Part shown: positions 31,160 to 42,923 of the stretch, piece by piece
Layout: the number at the start of each line of letters is the position of its first letter
Position numbering within the stretch: the first letter of the stretch is position 1
NCBI RefSeq assembly: GCF_024679245.1
Contig: NC_090177.1
Coordinates: 46,383,877-46,447,876 of the forward strand
DNA from: Pseudorasbora parva
Taxonomy: Eukaryota; Chordata; Actinopteri; Cypriniformes; Gobionidae
Length of the DNA: 64,000 bases
Direction of reading: 5' to 3'
Position numbers and translations under genes: made by a program
Notes under the pieces: model-generated
Databases searched by the model: none
Told to the model about the DNA's origin: nothing
What the model saw: only the letters and a program-made list of their open reading frames with translations

Positions 31160-34100
31160 ACAATGTTTTTTTTTATTTTAATGCTGTTAAAAATAGCAGT
31201 ATTAAATGTCGTGAATAATGACAAATTTGATAAGGTGAAGGTAACATCTAAAAACACAAATGTGATATTACAGGAAACAAATTGGAGAGAAGAGATAATG
31301 GAGGGTTTTAAAAAGAAATGGAGGGGAGATATTTTTATAATAATGGTGATGGGAGAAGAGGAAGAGGGGTGGCAATTTTAATCAAAAGAGGGAAATTAAG
31401 TGTGGTTTATGATGATAAGGATGGGAAAAGTATTGCGGTGAAAATAGAATAAGGAGAGGAATGTATCACAATATGGAATATACATGCTCCGGGAATTGAA
31501 AAAGAGTGTTATTTTTTAAGAAAATGGAGGACGTGGTTGGTAGTTTGGAAAAAAATGTAATGGTTGATTTTAATACAATTTTTAGTAAAATGAATATTAA
31601 TGAAGTGATGGTTTTTAAATCGGATAGTGGGAGAAAAGAGTTAAAGGGTATGATGGGAGAAAATGTTTTAGTGGATGTATGGAGAGAAAGAAATGAAGGA
31701 ATAAGAGAATTTTCAAAACAACAGCTGGTGAAGGATTTCATGTGTAGAAGTAGAATTGATTTTATGTTAAGTAAAAGAGGTTTGGTTGATTTTATAGACA
31801 AGATATATTATAAAGAAACTTTCTTGAGTGACCATAAGATTTTATGGGCCGAAATTGATATGAGTGGAATAAAAAGGGGGCCAGGGGTATGGATGCATAC
31901 CCCTGGAATTGAAAGAAGAGAATTGAAAGAAGAGCAAGTGAAGGATGGAAAGGATTTACAAAGAATTATATATTTGAAGGAAAAAATAAAAGAAATAGAA
32001 GAAAGAAAATGTAAAGGGGCAATGATAAGCAGAGCAAGGAATATAGTAGAAGGAGAAAAGGGTACAAAATTCTTTATTAATATGGAGAAGAGCAGACAAA
32101 GATCAGGGATGATCAAGAGATAAGAAGTAAAGGAGGAGAAACAGTGACAGAAACACAAGCTATATTGAAGGAAATCAAAGATTATTATGAAGGATTATTT
32201 ACAAGTGAGGGATTTAATAAAGAAAATAAAGAATTTTTAGAAGGGAAAATAAAAACAAGAGTAGATAATGAGGATAAAAAGTTGGCTGAGAAAGAAATAG
32301 AAAAAGAGGAAATTGAAGAGGCAATTATGCAATTGAGTAATGGGAAGAGTCCGGGAAGGGATGGCTTACCAAATGAATTTTATAAGGTTTTTAGTAGAGT
32401 ATTGATACCGATTTGAAAGGAAGTTTATGATGAAATTTGGAAAAGGGATGAAATGAGTAAATTTATGGGGATAGGTTTGATTAAATTAATGTATAAAAAA
32501 AGAGAAGATATTAAAAGATATAAGGGATTATAGGCCAATAACAATGTTGAATAGTGATATTAAAATTTTATCAAAAATTTTAGCTAATAGATTGAAGTTG
32601 ATTTTACCAAACATAATACAGACAAATCAAGCATATGCAATAAGGGGAAGGGATATTACGGATACTATTAGTAGTATAAGAGATGCGGTTAGTTTAATGA
32701 TTTCAGAAAAGAAAAGAGGTTATGTGATTAGCTTGGATCTGGAGAAAGCCTTTGATAGGGTGGAGCATCCTTTTTTATTTGGGGTCCTGAAACAGTATGG
32801 TTTTGGGGAGAAGTTTATAAATTGGATAAAGATTTTATATAAAGATGTATGAAGTCAAATCAAACGTAATGGTTTTGTGACTGAGACTTAAATTAACAAG
32901 GTCTAAGACAAGGATGTCCACTATCAGCTTTGTTTTATAGTTTAGTGGCAGAAGCATTGGGGTTGGCTGTAAAAGAGGAAAAGGGAATTAAAGGAATAGA
33001 AATAAAAGGCATAGGAGAATGAGAGAATGTTTAAACGACGCGACTATAATAGTAAGAGATGTGGATGACGTTAGAAAAGCGATGAATATGATTGAAAGGT
33101 ATTGTAAGGGATCCGGAGCTAAAGTAAATATACAAAAAACTGTATTCATGAGTATAGGAGAGGTAGAAGAGAAAGTGCAAAGTTTTTACTCATTTAAAGA
33201 AGAAGACCACTTGAACATTTTTGGGGTTTGGATTGGGAAAATGAAAAAGTAGCGAGAGATTTGATGGCTGAGGTGGCTGGGAAAATGGAAAGGATTCTAA
33301 ATTATTGGAAATTAAGAGAATTAACAATAAAAGGGAAGGTATTGGCTTTTAATGCTTTAATACTGTCAAAATGGTATGCTTTAGGCGTGGTGCCAATGCC
33401 CACATGGATTATCAGAAGAGTTAAAACTGCAGCATTGAATTTTATATGGGATTCTAAACCAGCAAAAATCGCATACTTTATTAGGAGTAGTGGGAGATGG
33501 TGGATTGGGATTGCAAGATCCTGAGCTAAAGAAAAAGTTTCAGAATAAAAACAGTGAAAACGTTTCTTAATGAAGATAATGTGGTTGAATGGAGGAAAAC
33601 TATGAGTTTTTATTTAAACAAGTGTGGGAATATGGGAAGAGGGAATAATATTTTGTGTATGAAATTAAAACAAGAAATGGTAAAAGGGATCCCAGAGTTC
33701 TATAAAGAAGTTTTGGAAGCATGGAAGGAGTTTTTACACAATGTATGTTTTAAACCAGAAAAGAGGGATGACATTTTAAATCAGCCATTGTTTCTAAATG
33801 AAAACATCTTATACAAGGGAAAATAATTATATTTTAAACTTTGGATTGAAGCAGGGTTTAAAAAAGTAAGAGATGTTCTATATGAAGTGATAGAAGGTTT
33901 TTTACCATTACAAGCTATTATTGATGGGGTGGAAGAAACAAAAGAGGATTTTAATGTTAAAACTTTAAAGCAACAGTATGATCAGGTAAAAGAGGCGATA
34001 CCAAAAGAATGGTTAGAGAAAATAGAGAAGAATGAGGAAGAGAAAGAAGGTAACGCAATGCAAGTGCTTGTGAGAGGACCTAATGATATGGAAAAGTTAA

Positions 34101-34716
34101 GTTTTAAATCTGTTAAGGATTTTTATATATGTTTACGAAAAGGGGTGTTTAAAGAACCTATAGCTAATCAGTTTTGGAAAAGTGTTTTTATTGATTTGGA
34201 TGATAAGAGATTATGGAAAAACCTATCCAAATGGTATATGGATGTTAAAATGGAAATTCTGGACTTTAAGATAAGACAATATAATTTTTACTAGGACAAA
34301 ATTGCACAAAATAGGGAAAGCTGAGGATTCATTGTGTAAAGTGTGTAATGAAAGGAATGAAGGAATATTGCACATGTTTGTATTATACAAAGACTTACAA
34401 AAGTTTTAAAGGAAAAATAAAAAATGTATTAAAAGGCTTCTTGGGGGATAAAAACAGTGAAATTGAAGACGAACAAGAATGGAATTGTGTTTTCCTATTT
34501 GGTGTCAATGAAAATTGTGAAAATCAAAATATTGTTAATGTGTTGTTAACTGTTGCTAGATATACTATTTGGGTAAGGAGAAACATGGCAGGAGAAGGAA
34601 AAAGAAGCATGGATTTATGGTCGTATTTTAATAAAAGGTTAAATATGTATTTTAAAGCTTTAGAAATATACTGTCAGGAAGAAAGAAAAGTACCTATCTT
34701 TTATTATGTGATTTGA
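31160..34716 (+). pseudogene. A4 ORF2: endonuclease-RT, many breaks
   Basis: Recognisable in order: a degraded endonuclease (LQETNWREEIMEGFKKKW; SRIDFMLSKRG; SDHKILW, up to 31860), linker (RARNIVEGEKGTKFFINMEK), RT start (QLSNGKSPGRDGLPNEFYK), core (MLNSDIKILSKILANRLK; ISLDLEKAFDRVEHPFLF), then stops around 32850-33018 where the QGCPLSA block is frameshifted. The catalytic YADD is replaced by ECLNDATIIVRDV. The C-terminal part runs to VIFYY-like residues at 34716, with its finger degraded (VCNERNEGILHMFVLY lacks the last Cys). At least eight frame breaks. Confidence 0.85.
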
Positions 34717-34812
34717 ATTATGTGAAGATAATGCTTGAAAAGAATGATTTAATGTGCAATTGTATTTTTTGCTAAATGAGTTAAGTTTTGTATAATAAAA
34801 AAAATAATAAAA

Positions 34813-34904
34813 AGCACGCCTCGTCTGATCTCGGAAGCTAAGCAGGGTCGGGCCTGGTTAGTACTTGGATGGGAGACCGCCTGGGAATACCAGGTGCAGT
34901 AAGC
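34813..34904 (+). rRNA. 5S rRNA gene, 3' part with 5-nt deletion
   Basis: AGCACGCC is followed directly by TCGTCTGATC, so five bases (CGATC) are missing next to the LINE junction. The rest, including the internal control region, matches consensus up to GGTGCAGTAAGC (one T-to-A change near the end), then a T run. Confidence 0.92.
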
Positions 34905-35002
34905 ATTTTTGTTTCATGGGCGAAGAAATAATTTTTTTTTTAAAATAAAATAAATAAGAGTGTTTGAATTCCTTAAATGGCCCTAATTTGGCAGCAGCTT
35001 TG
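34905..35002. other. 5S rDNA spacer, third copy
   Basis: Same spacer as the other junction blocks (TTTCATGGGCGAAGAAATA, AAATAAATAAGAGTGTTTGA, GGCAGCAGCTTTG), with minor base changes. Confidence 0.88.
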
Positions 35003-35032
35003 GCTTACGGCCATACCACCCTGAGCACGCCC
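35003..35032 (+). rRNA. 5S rRNA gene, 5' part (nt 1-30), split by LINE A5
   Basis: GCTTACGGCCATACCACC, CTGAGCACGCCC, then the LINE begins (TAGTGGAAGGAGG). Together with the AGCACGCC that starts the other 3' fragments this shows an ~8-bp target duplication. Confidence 0.92.
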
Positions 35033-35224
35033 TAGTGGAAGGAGGAAGTGGTGCAGCAGGAAGTGAGTTGGCAATAGAAGGGTGAGGAAAGCTCACCCAA
35101 ACACTTTTGTTTGAAAGTGTGTTTAGTTTGTTTGAAATAAGTGGTTTTGGATTATTGTTTTGGTTTATTTTTTGAGCTGGCCCTCCCAACATCCCAGATG
35201 TTTGGGAGGGAACATTTAATTTTT

Positions 35225-35907
35225 ATGCGAGAAAAGGACGGGATAATGCTAACAGACATGGACATGGTACGAGGAACACGGTGGCAAACGGAAAATGGAC
35301 TGTGGAAAAACAAGGAGAAAATGATAGTCTTGAAAGGAGATATAAAATAACCTACACCAAAGAAGCAACGGTGGTAGTGGATTTGGTGGAGGTAAATGAT
35401 GGGAAAGCAGAAGACATAATTAAAGCATTAAAGGACAAGATGGACGTGACAAGCATATTAGCAGTAAGACCCAAAATGATGAAAGAATAAGAAATAACAT
35501 TGGAAAAGGAAGAAGATATTGAAAAACTGGAAGAAGGATTGATGATTAAATGAAAGATGTGTGAGATTAAAAAGTTGAATAACAGAGTTTGTCTCCTTCA
35601 TGCATCTGCCCGCATACCTGGATGACGGAGAGATTCTGCAGAAGCTGGAGGGATGGGGGGGTAAGTCCCATCTCCCAGATAAGGCGGAGGGTCTACACGG
35701 GCACCCACATAGAGGATGGAACGAGGTACCTGAAGGTACGATTCCTGAAGGAAGTGGTCTCGTTACCCTACAGTACGAGAATTGAGACTGAAGAAGGTCC
35801 TCAATACTTCAGGGTAATACACAGCCGCCACTTTGCGAGGGACTGTAAGGTGGTGAGGTGCCCGGATTGCAAGTGTGCACTAGACAAGTGTGAATGCTGG
35901 TATTGAG
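35225..35907 (+). pseudogene. A5 ORF1, frameshifted zinc-knuckle protein
   Basis: Possible start MREKDGIMLTDMDMVRGT at 35225, then YKITYTKEATVVVDLVEVND, AEDIIKALKDKMDV (35281 frame), a stop at about 35488, then MHLPAYLDDGEILQKLEGWG, RRVYTGTHIEDGTRYLKVRF, TEEGPQYFRVIHSR. The first knuckle and the start of the second are deleted: RVIHSR is followed at once by HFARDC. The third Cys cluster CPDCKCALDKCEC is retained. Ends at TGA 35905-35907. Confidence 0.82.
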
Positions 35908-36201
35908 ATCAGCAATCAGAGGAGGAGCACAAGAGTTTTTAAATTAATTCTTTAAAGGTTATTCTGTAAGCATTTAATATATATTTGTTAATTGTTGTTA
36001 ACCAAATTTATATTGCTTAAATACTTAGGTTAGGTATGTCCTATTGGGTGATTTGAAGATTTATTGTTTGATCATAACCAGTTATGATTAATAATAAATT
36101 AAATATTAATCCCCATAATTCCCTATTGAGCTAATTTAATGTATTAATATATGTGGCCCAGTCGCTACATTGTTAAAGTTTTTTTTTTTTTTTTTTTTTT
36201 G
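35908..36201. other. Unassigned AT-rich stretch with T22 tract
   Basis: About 290 bp between A5 ORF1 and ORF2, where intact relatives have ~50-150 bases of other sequence. It contains TTAATTATAATAAA-rich DNA, ends GGCCCAGTCGCTACATTG and then a T run of about 22 (36179-36200) directly before the ORF2 ATG. The GTCGCTACA ending could be an LTR terminus, but I find no matching start or target duplication. No gene seen. Confidence 0.5.
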
Positions 36202-37748
36202 ATGGTGTTGAAAATTGTGACTTTTAATGCAAGAGGGTTAATGAATGGTGTGAAATTTGAAAAAGTGAAGGAGCTGTGCAGAGAGGGAGATGTGATACTA
36301 TTGCAAACTGGAAAGAGAGTGTAATAGAGGACTTTAAAAGAAGATGGGAAGGGGAACTATTTTTTAACAATGAGAAAAGGAAAATGGGAGGAGGAGTGGC
36401 AGTGTTAATAAGAAAAGATAGAGGTATTAAGACAAAACAAATGTATAAGGATACAAAAGGAAAATGCATTGCTGTAGAAATTAAGATGGAAGATGACGAT
36501 TTTATATTAGTAAACGTGCATGCTCCAAATGAAGAAATAGAAAAAATATATTTTATTAAAATAGCTGAAGCAATGGTAAAGTGGAAGCGGGTAATAGTTG
36601 CAGGGGACTTTAACACTGTTTTTAGTAAAATGGACATGGCTAATGGAATGGTGTTTAAATCAGATGGGGGTAGAAAGGAATTAAGGTCTTTGATGGAGGA
36701 GAAAAATATGATAGATGTGAAAATATGATAGATGTGTGGAGGGAAAGAAATGGAAAAAAGCAGGAATTTACAAGAAGACAGCTGGTGGGGAATTTTATGT
36801 GTCAAACTAGAATAGACTATTTTTAAGCACCAGAAACCTGGATTGCTTTATTGATGAAGTGTTTTATAAAGAAACGACTTTAAGTGACCACAAAATGGGG
36901 TTGATGAGAATGGATTTTTAAAGGGAAATGAAGGGACCAGGGGTATGGATTCTAAACGCAGGAGTCTTAAAGGAAGAAAGGTTTAAAAAAGAGATAGAAA
37001 ATATATTAGTAGAAGGAAAAAAAGACTTAATGTATATAGAAGATAAAAGACTGGTGGGAAAACATGAAATATGACAAAGAAATATGCAAAGAACTACTGC
37101 ACAGTGTTACAAAATTTAAAAAGAACAAAGGAGGGAGAAATAAGAACTTTAAGAGAGGAGCTAAATAAAGAAGAAGTAAATGTGCAAAGAGTAATTGAAG
37201 TGGAGGAAAAGTTGAGGAAAATAGAAGAAGAGAAATATAAAGGAGCAATGTTAAGAAGTAAAGCAAAATATACGGTGGAGGGGGAAACATATACAAAACT
37301 TTTCTTTAGTTTGGAAAAAAGCAGAGGAAAGGCAGAGGCAATAAAAGAATTACACAATAAAAAATGAGAAACAGTGAAGGATATAAATGGTATTTTAAAA
37401 GAAGTAGAAGAGTATTATGGAGAACTTTTTGAAGCAAAAGGAATAGATGAAAAAGAGAAAAATCGACTATTAGAGTGCATCACAGCTAAAGTAAGTAAAG
37501 AAGATGAGAAAGAATGTGATAAAGAAATTACCAAGGAGGAAATTATACAAGCGATTGATAGTTTAAAAGGACAGAAAAGCCCAGGGATGGATGGCATAGT
37601 AAATGAATTTTATAAAGCTTTTAAAGAGAGAATAAGTGAAATTTTAAAAGAAGTTTATCAGGAGATTTTTAAGAAAAAGGAAATGGACCTGAGAATGAGT
37701 ATGGGGTTGATGAAGTTGATTTATAAAAGGAAAGGAAGTAAAAATAAT
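36202..37748 (+). pseudogene. A5 ORF2, first half: endonuclease and RT start
   Basis: Starts MVLKIVTFNARGLMNGVKF at ATG 36202 right after the T tract. Endonuclease motifs include RRWEGELFFNNEKRKMGGGV, LVNVHAPNEEIEK, VAGDFNTVFSKMD, a short tandem duplication near 36710-36735 (AAATATGATAGATGTG twice), QTRID and SDHKM. Frames change at about 36290, 36730, 36830, 36920 and 37060. The linker (SKAKYTVEGETYTKLFFSLE) and LKGQKSPGMDGIVNEFYKAF follow, ending LIYKRKGSKNN at the TTAA insertion point. Confidence 0.83.
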
Positions 37749-37752
37749 TTAA

Positions 37753-38065
37753 AGGGGGGGTGAAACACTTAGTTTCAGTCAATCTCATGTCAATCTTGAG
37801 TACCTATAGAGTAGTATTGCATCCTTCATATCTACGAAAAGTCTTTAGTTTTATTATATTTATAAAAGAAATATGGGCTGTACCGAGTCTTTCCGTAAAA
37901 AACGAGCCCCTGGAGGCGTATCGTGTGGGCGGAGCTAAAGAATGACGATCGCGCAAAGCGGTGACGTCCTCAAGCGTGGAGAAACCCATGGCTATCTCAG
38001 CTAATACAGATAATGATCCAGAATCATTCGGAGGCTGAAATAAATTGAACAGGAGAAACAATTCT
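37753..38065. mobile_element. Kolobok-like element, left end only
   Basis: Same left end as the element at 19533: TTAA (37749-37752) then AGGGGGGGTGAAACACT, and collinear homology for ~290 bp (CATGTCAATCTTGAGTACC, TATCGTGTG[A/G]GCGGAGCTAA, ATGATCC[G/A]GAATCA). Homology stops near 38060 where L1 sequence begins; the rest and the right end are missing. Confidence 0.75.
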
Positions 38066-39120
38066 GGTCTGAATTTAGATAGCCTAACCTTCGACCAATG
38101 GAGTCGATGTACCACCTTAAATTGTACAACCATATGACGTTGACAAATAGATGATGAATAGATCCGTTTAATAATTTTCTGCCACATTGTCTCTGAAATT
38201 CGTTCGTTCAAATCTTTCTCCCATTCATTTTTTAGGTAATCTAAATCTGTCAGGCAATGCTGAATCAGGAGATTATAAATTCTACCAATGGCTTGTTTTG
38301 GATCTTTCCCTTTTACTACCTTAAAATAGAGTCTAATAGAGATGCAGGAGGAGGTGAAGGAAAACAATCAGTATGTGAAACCAAAAAATTATGTACCTGC
38401 AAAAACCTAAAGAAATGGGACCTGGGAATCTTAAATCGATTAACCAGCTCATCAAAAGATGCAAAGGTGTTCTCAATATTAAGATATTGTTATGTACAGA
38501 TCCCACTCTTAACCCAGATATCGAAGGCTTTATCTTATATTGAAGGAGTAAACATAAGGTTTTTACTTAATGGGGCATATAAGGAGAGGCTACGGAGAGC
38601 AAATGATTTTCTAAATTGATTCCAAATTTTCAAGGATTGTGACACTACTGTATAGGATTAGAGGAATAGTGAGAGGCAGGTTCAGGCATTGGAAGTTCAG
38701 AGCATATTAAAGAGGATAAAGAGACAGATTTGCAGGAGATTTTTTCCAAATTAAGCCATTTAGGGGTGTCAGAGCTATCATTATACCTCGTCCAATAAGA
38801 CAGTCCTCTAATATTGGCCGCCCAGTAATAAAACATAAAATTAGGGAGTGCCATGCCACCTAAGGTGCGAGGCTTTTGTAATACACTTTTCCGGATCCGA
38901 GGATTTTTATTGTTCCAAATAAATGCTGATACAAGTTTATCTATGGAGTTAAAAAAGTATTTGGTCAAAAAGATAGGAAGATTTTGAAACACGTATAGGA
39001 ACTTAGGCAATACATTTATCTTAATAATATTAATTCTACCACTTAAAGAGAGGGGCAGCAGGTCCCAGCGTTTGATATCCCGTGTCAGACCTTCTATCAA
39101 GGGCAGGAGGTTAGCTTTAT
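38066..39120 (-). pseudogene. L1 ORF2, C-terminal part
   Basis: On the minus strand, from 39120: YKDLYKANLLPLIEGLTRDI, KRWDLLPLSLSGRINIIKIN, FIWNNKNPRIRKSVLQKPR, LGGMALPNFMFYYWAANIRG (39100-38645 frame), then after stops KVVKGKDPKQAIGRIYN, ERISETMWQKIIKRIYSSS and HRLHWSKVRLSKFRP (38367 frame). This is the post-RT region of a fish L1. It joins in sequence with the part ending at 53549, and stops at the Kolobok-like fragment. Confidence 0.85.
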
Positions 39121-39466
39121 AGAGGTCCTTGTATCAGAATCATAATCAGAAAGAGCTTTATTGCCAAGTGTGCTTTCTCACACAAGGAATTTTTTTTGGT
39201 GCTGAAGCTTCCAGTGCACATAAACAATACAATACAACACGGTAATAAAAAATTATAAGAATAAAAATATGAAGAAAAATATGAACAGTATAAGGTCACG
39301 GTTACGTTTAGTCAGAAGACGTAGATTGTGAGCATTTACAGTATTTGGGTGGAGAGAATAAATATAAATAATAAATAATATAAGTAATATAAGTAATCAC
39401 CTGAGTTTAGGAGATATTGCACTAAAAAGTGGGAATAATTGCACTTACAGGCATTTGCCTTGGGGG

Positions 39467-42270
39467 TTAACTGTTCAAGAGGGAAATGGCCTGTGGGAAG
39501 AAACTGTTCCTATGCCTAGATGTTCTAGTGGCCAGTGATCGGAGTCACCGTCCTGACGGTAACAGTTCAAACAAGAGGTGTCCGGGGTGAGTGGAGTCTG
39601 TGATGATTTTACCCGCTCTCTTCCTCACACTGGAAGAGTACAGGTCCTGGAGGGTTGGCAGTTTGGCACCAATAATCCTCTCTGCAGTCCGGATGGTACG
39701 TTGCAGTCTCCTGATGTCTGATTTGGTAGCTGAACCAAACCAGAGAGTGATGGAGGTGCATATAACCGACTCAATGACAGCTGAGTAGAACTGAATCAGC
39801 AGGTCCTGTGGCAGGTTGAACTTCCTCAGCTGACGAAGGAAGTACAGTCTCTGCTGAGCCTTTTTCACATTGGAGTCAATGTGATTGTCCCACTTAAGGT
39901 CCTGAGAGATTGTAGTTCCCAGGAACCTGAATGACTCCACTGCGTCCACAGTGCTGTTCATGATGGTGAGTGGGGGGAGTGCTGGGCTGTTCCTCCTGAA
40001 GTCCACTATCATCTCCACCGTTTTGAGCGCATTCAGCTCAAGGTTGTTATAACTGCACCAGACAGCCAGCTGTTCAACCTCCAGTCTGTAAGCAGACTCG
40101 TCACCGTTCTGGATAAGGCCGATGACAGTGGTGTCATCTGCAAATTTCAGAAGCTTGACAGAGGAGTCTTTAGAAGTGCAGTCATTGGTGTACAGGGAGA
40201 AGAGCAGTGGGGAGAGAACGCACCCCTGGGGGGCACCAGTGCTGATTGTAAGAGTGCTGGATGTGAGTTTACCCAGTCTCACTCGCTGCTGCCGGTCTGT
40301 CAGGAAGCTAGAGATCCATTGACAGATTGAGGATGGTATGGAGAGCTGGGTCAGTTTGGCTGTGAGGAGATCAGGCATGATGGTATTAAAGGCCGAACTG
40401 AAGTCCACAAATAGGATCCTTGCATAGGTCCCAGGTCTGTCGAGATGTTGCAGGATATAATGCAGTCCAATGTTTACTGCATCATCCACAGACCTGTTTG
40501 CTCTGTAGGCAAATTGAAGAGGATCCAGCAAGGGTCCAGTGATGTCCTTTAGGTGGGCCAATACCAGTCTTTCAAATGACTTCATTACAACAGACGTGAG
40601 AGCAACAGGTCTGTAGTCATTTAGTCCAGTGATTTTGGTTTTTTTGGGGACGGGAATGATAGTGGAGCGTTTGAAGCAGCTGGGAACTTCACACTGCTCC
40701 AATGATCTGTTGAAGATCTGCGTGAAGACTGGGGCCAGTTGGTCAGCGCAGGCTTTCAAACAAGCAGATGAGATGCCGTCTGGGCCTGAAGCTTTCTTGG
40801 TCTTCTGTTTTTTGAAGACTCGGCTCACGTCCTCCACACAGACCTTAAGCTCAGGTTGCATGGCAGGAGGGGGGAGAAGAGGGGGTGCAGGAGGTGATGG
40901 TGAGGGTGTAAAGTGCAGATCAGGGTGGGTGTGAGGTGTGAGACTGGGCTTTTCAAACCTGCAGTAGAATGCATTCAGATCGTCAGCCAGTTGTGGATTC
41001 TCTACAGCTCGGGGGGATGGTGACTTGTAGTTGGTGATGTTCCTCAGGCCTTTCCAGACTGATGCAGGGTCGTTGGCTGAAAACTGTTTTTTCAGCTTTT
41101 CAGAGTAGCTTGTTTTAGCAACTCTGATCTCCTTTGTCAGTCTGTTCCTGGCTTGGATATACAAGATCTTATCCTCTTTAAGCATCCTCTTTGGCATGAC
41201 GAAGCTGTTTGAGTTTCCCAGTAAACCATGGTTTATCATTTGTGAATGATAAGAATGACTGGGTAGGAATGCATGTATCCTCACAGAAACTGATGTATGA
41301 TGTTACAGTATCTGTGAGCTCATCCAGATCGGTGGTAGCAGCTTCAAAAACAGTCCAATCAGTGCAATCGAAGCAGGCTTGTAAGTCCTGCTCTGCTTCA
41401 TTAGTCCATCTTTTTACAGTCCTTATTACAGGTTTAGCTGATTTCAGTTTCTGCCTGTAGGTCGGTATAAGATGAACCACACAGTGATCAGACAACCCCA
41501 AAGCTGCTCGTTGGACGGAGTGATATGCATCTTTTATTGTTGTATAACAGTGGTCCAGTATATTACTGTCTCTGGTGGGACATGTAACGTGCTGTCTGTA
41601 TTTTGGCAGTTCACGGGAGAGATTTGCTTTGTTAAAATTTCCAAGAATGATTAAAAGAGAGTCTGGGTAGCTTTGTTCTGTTTCAGCTATTTGTTCAGCC
41701 AGCTGTTGCAGTGCCGCGTTCACACACGCGTCTGGAGGAATGTAAACATTCACAAGAACGAACGAGGAAAACTCTCGTGGCGAGTAAAAAGGTTTACAGT
41801 TTATGAAAAGCGCCTCTAAGTTAGGAGAGCACATCTTCAGCGTTGTTACATCTGAACACCAACTTTCGTTAATGTAGAAACACAATCCACCACCTCTCGT
41901 TTTCCCTGTAAGTTCCGTGATGCGATCCGCTCTGAACAGCTGGAAGCCCGGCAGATGTAGTCCGAAGAAGTTTGTCCGTTTTGTTAGGAAGGGATCGGAG
42001 ATTCGCAAGATGAATACTGGGGAGTGCAGTGCGGAGGCTGCGCGAGCGGAGTTTAACCAGCGCGCCGGCTCGCTTCCCTCGTTTGCGTCCGGCCGCGCGT
42101 TTTAAAAACACAGCTGCCCCTCCAACGAGAATGTCCCGCAAAACGTCCGAATATTCAAAAAATGTAGATATGTTGTCTGGTGTGTGTGTCCTAATGTCCA
42201 GTAGTTCGTCTTTGGTAAAACGGATCGGAAAAGAATGACTAAGCGCAGAACAAACAAAGAAAAACAGCAC
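39467..42270 (-). pseudogene. Rex1/CR1-like LINE protein, nearly intact
   Basis: Reads from 42270 (TKDELLDIRTHTPDN, FKRAAGRKRGKRAGALVK, LPSIHLANLRSLPNKTDKLL), shifts frame near 42000 into the endonuclease (LHLPGFQLFRADR, TRGGGLCFYINESWC, LIILGNFNKANLS, NILDHCYTT, LSDHCVVH), and again near 41230 into RT ([74 protein letters not shown] and the catalytic FADD). The C-terminus is cut by a TGA at 39542-39544, but the frame continues RSLATRTSRHRNSFFPQ to a TAA at 39467. That TGA fits a CpG-decayed CGA. Confidence 0.9.
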
Positions 42271-42383
42271 AATAACTGAGGAGCTCCACCCCAGGTAGCA
42301 AAATTTGTGCGGGCCGAAAGCGGCCCAATTAAGGCTAAAACACTCGGCCGATCCTCGGCATGAATCTAGGTCCGATTGCTCTG

Positions 42384-42647
42384 CGAGTGCTCGGTTATAA
42401 CGCGGCCCGAGTGCTCGGTTATAACGCGGCCCGAGTGCTCGGTTATAACGCGGCCCGAGTGCTCGGTTATAACGCGGCCCGAGTGTTCGGATATAACGCG
42501 GCCCGAGTGCTCGGTTATAACGCGGCCCGAGTGTTCGGATATAACGCGGCCCGAGTGCTCGGTTATAACGCGGCCCGAGTGTTCGGATATAACGCGACCC
42601 GAGTGTTCGGATATAACGCGGCCCGAGTGCTCGGATATAACGCGGCC
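42384..42647. repeat. 24-bp minisatellite, 11 units, subterminal in the DNA transposon
   Basis: Eleven head-to-tail units of CGAGTGCTCGGTTATAACGC plus GGCC, with a partial twelfth at 42648. There are two main variants, GCTCGGTTAT and GTTCGGATAT. Units 1-4 are the first type, units 5-9 alternate, unit 10 is the second type and unit 11 is a hybrid (GCTCGGATAT). 24 bp is a multiple of 3, so open frames run through it, but these are not genes. Subterminal repeats of this sort are often transposase-binding sites (inference). Confidence 0.93.
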
Positions 42648-42923
42648 CGAGTGAGAGAAAGTAAAGCCCCCCTCCAAACCACTCTCAAATGTTTGGGCTG
42701 AATTAAACATTATGGATTTCCATTCATTAATACTTAAACGGCTGAGCAGCCGTTTATTATGCAAGATACACTTAAAATAAAACATCACAAGACAGTTTTC
42801 ATGTTTAATGCTTTTTATTGGAGCTGCTGGAGCATACACGCTCCCATAACGTCTTTCATTTATCAAACACTGCTCACAACTCACATTTTTAATAACAGAT
42901 ATTAAAATATCACAACAGCATTA

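Larger units (their letters stand above)
30014..34812 (+). mobile_element. A4: 5S-specific LINE, 5' end lost, 3' end in 5S
   Basis: Begins inside ORF1 at the Gypsy gag junction and continues through ORF1, ORF2 and a short 3' UTR (34717-34812) with an A-rich tail that joins 5S AGCACGCC at 34813. Both ORFs are heavily mutated. Since A3 lacks a 3' end and A4 a 5' end, the two were probably joined by deletion between two 5S units, with the Gypsy element near the breakpoint. Confidence 0.85.

Noticed and set aside
35908..36180. Solo LTR ending GTCGCTACA
   Set aside because: I could not find a TG start with a matching target duplication, so it is listed only as unassigned.
42384..42647. CRISPR-like array
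   Set aside because: Units are contiguous without unique spacers, and the context is a vertebrate transposon, so it is a minisatellite.
42360..42884. Open frames on both strands through the 24-bp repeat (e.g. repeated RVLGYNAA)
   Set aside because: A 24-bp unit is a multiple of three, so all frames without a stop in one unit stay open. Composition is not protein-like, and it lies in the terminal region of a transposon.
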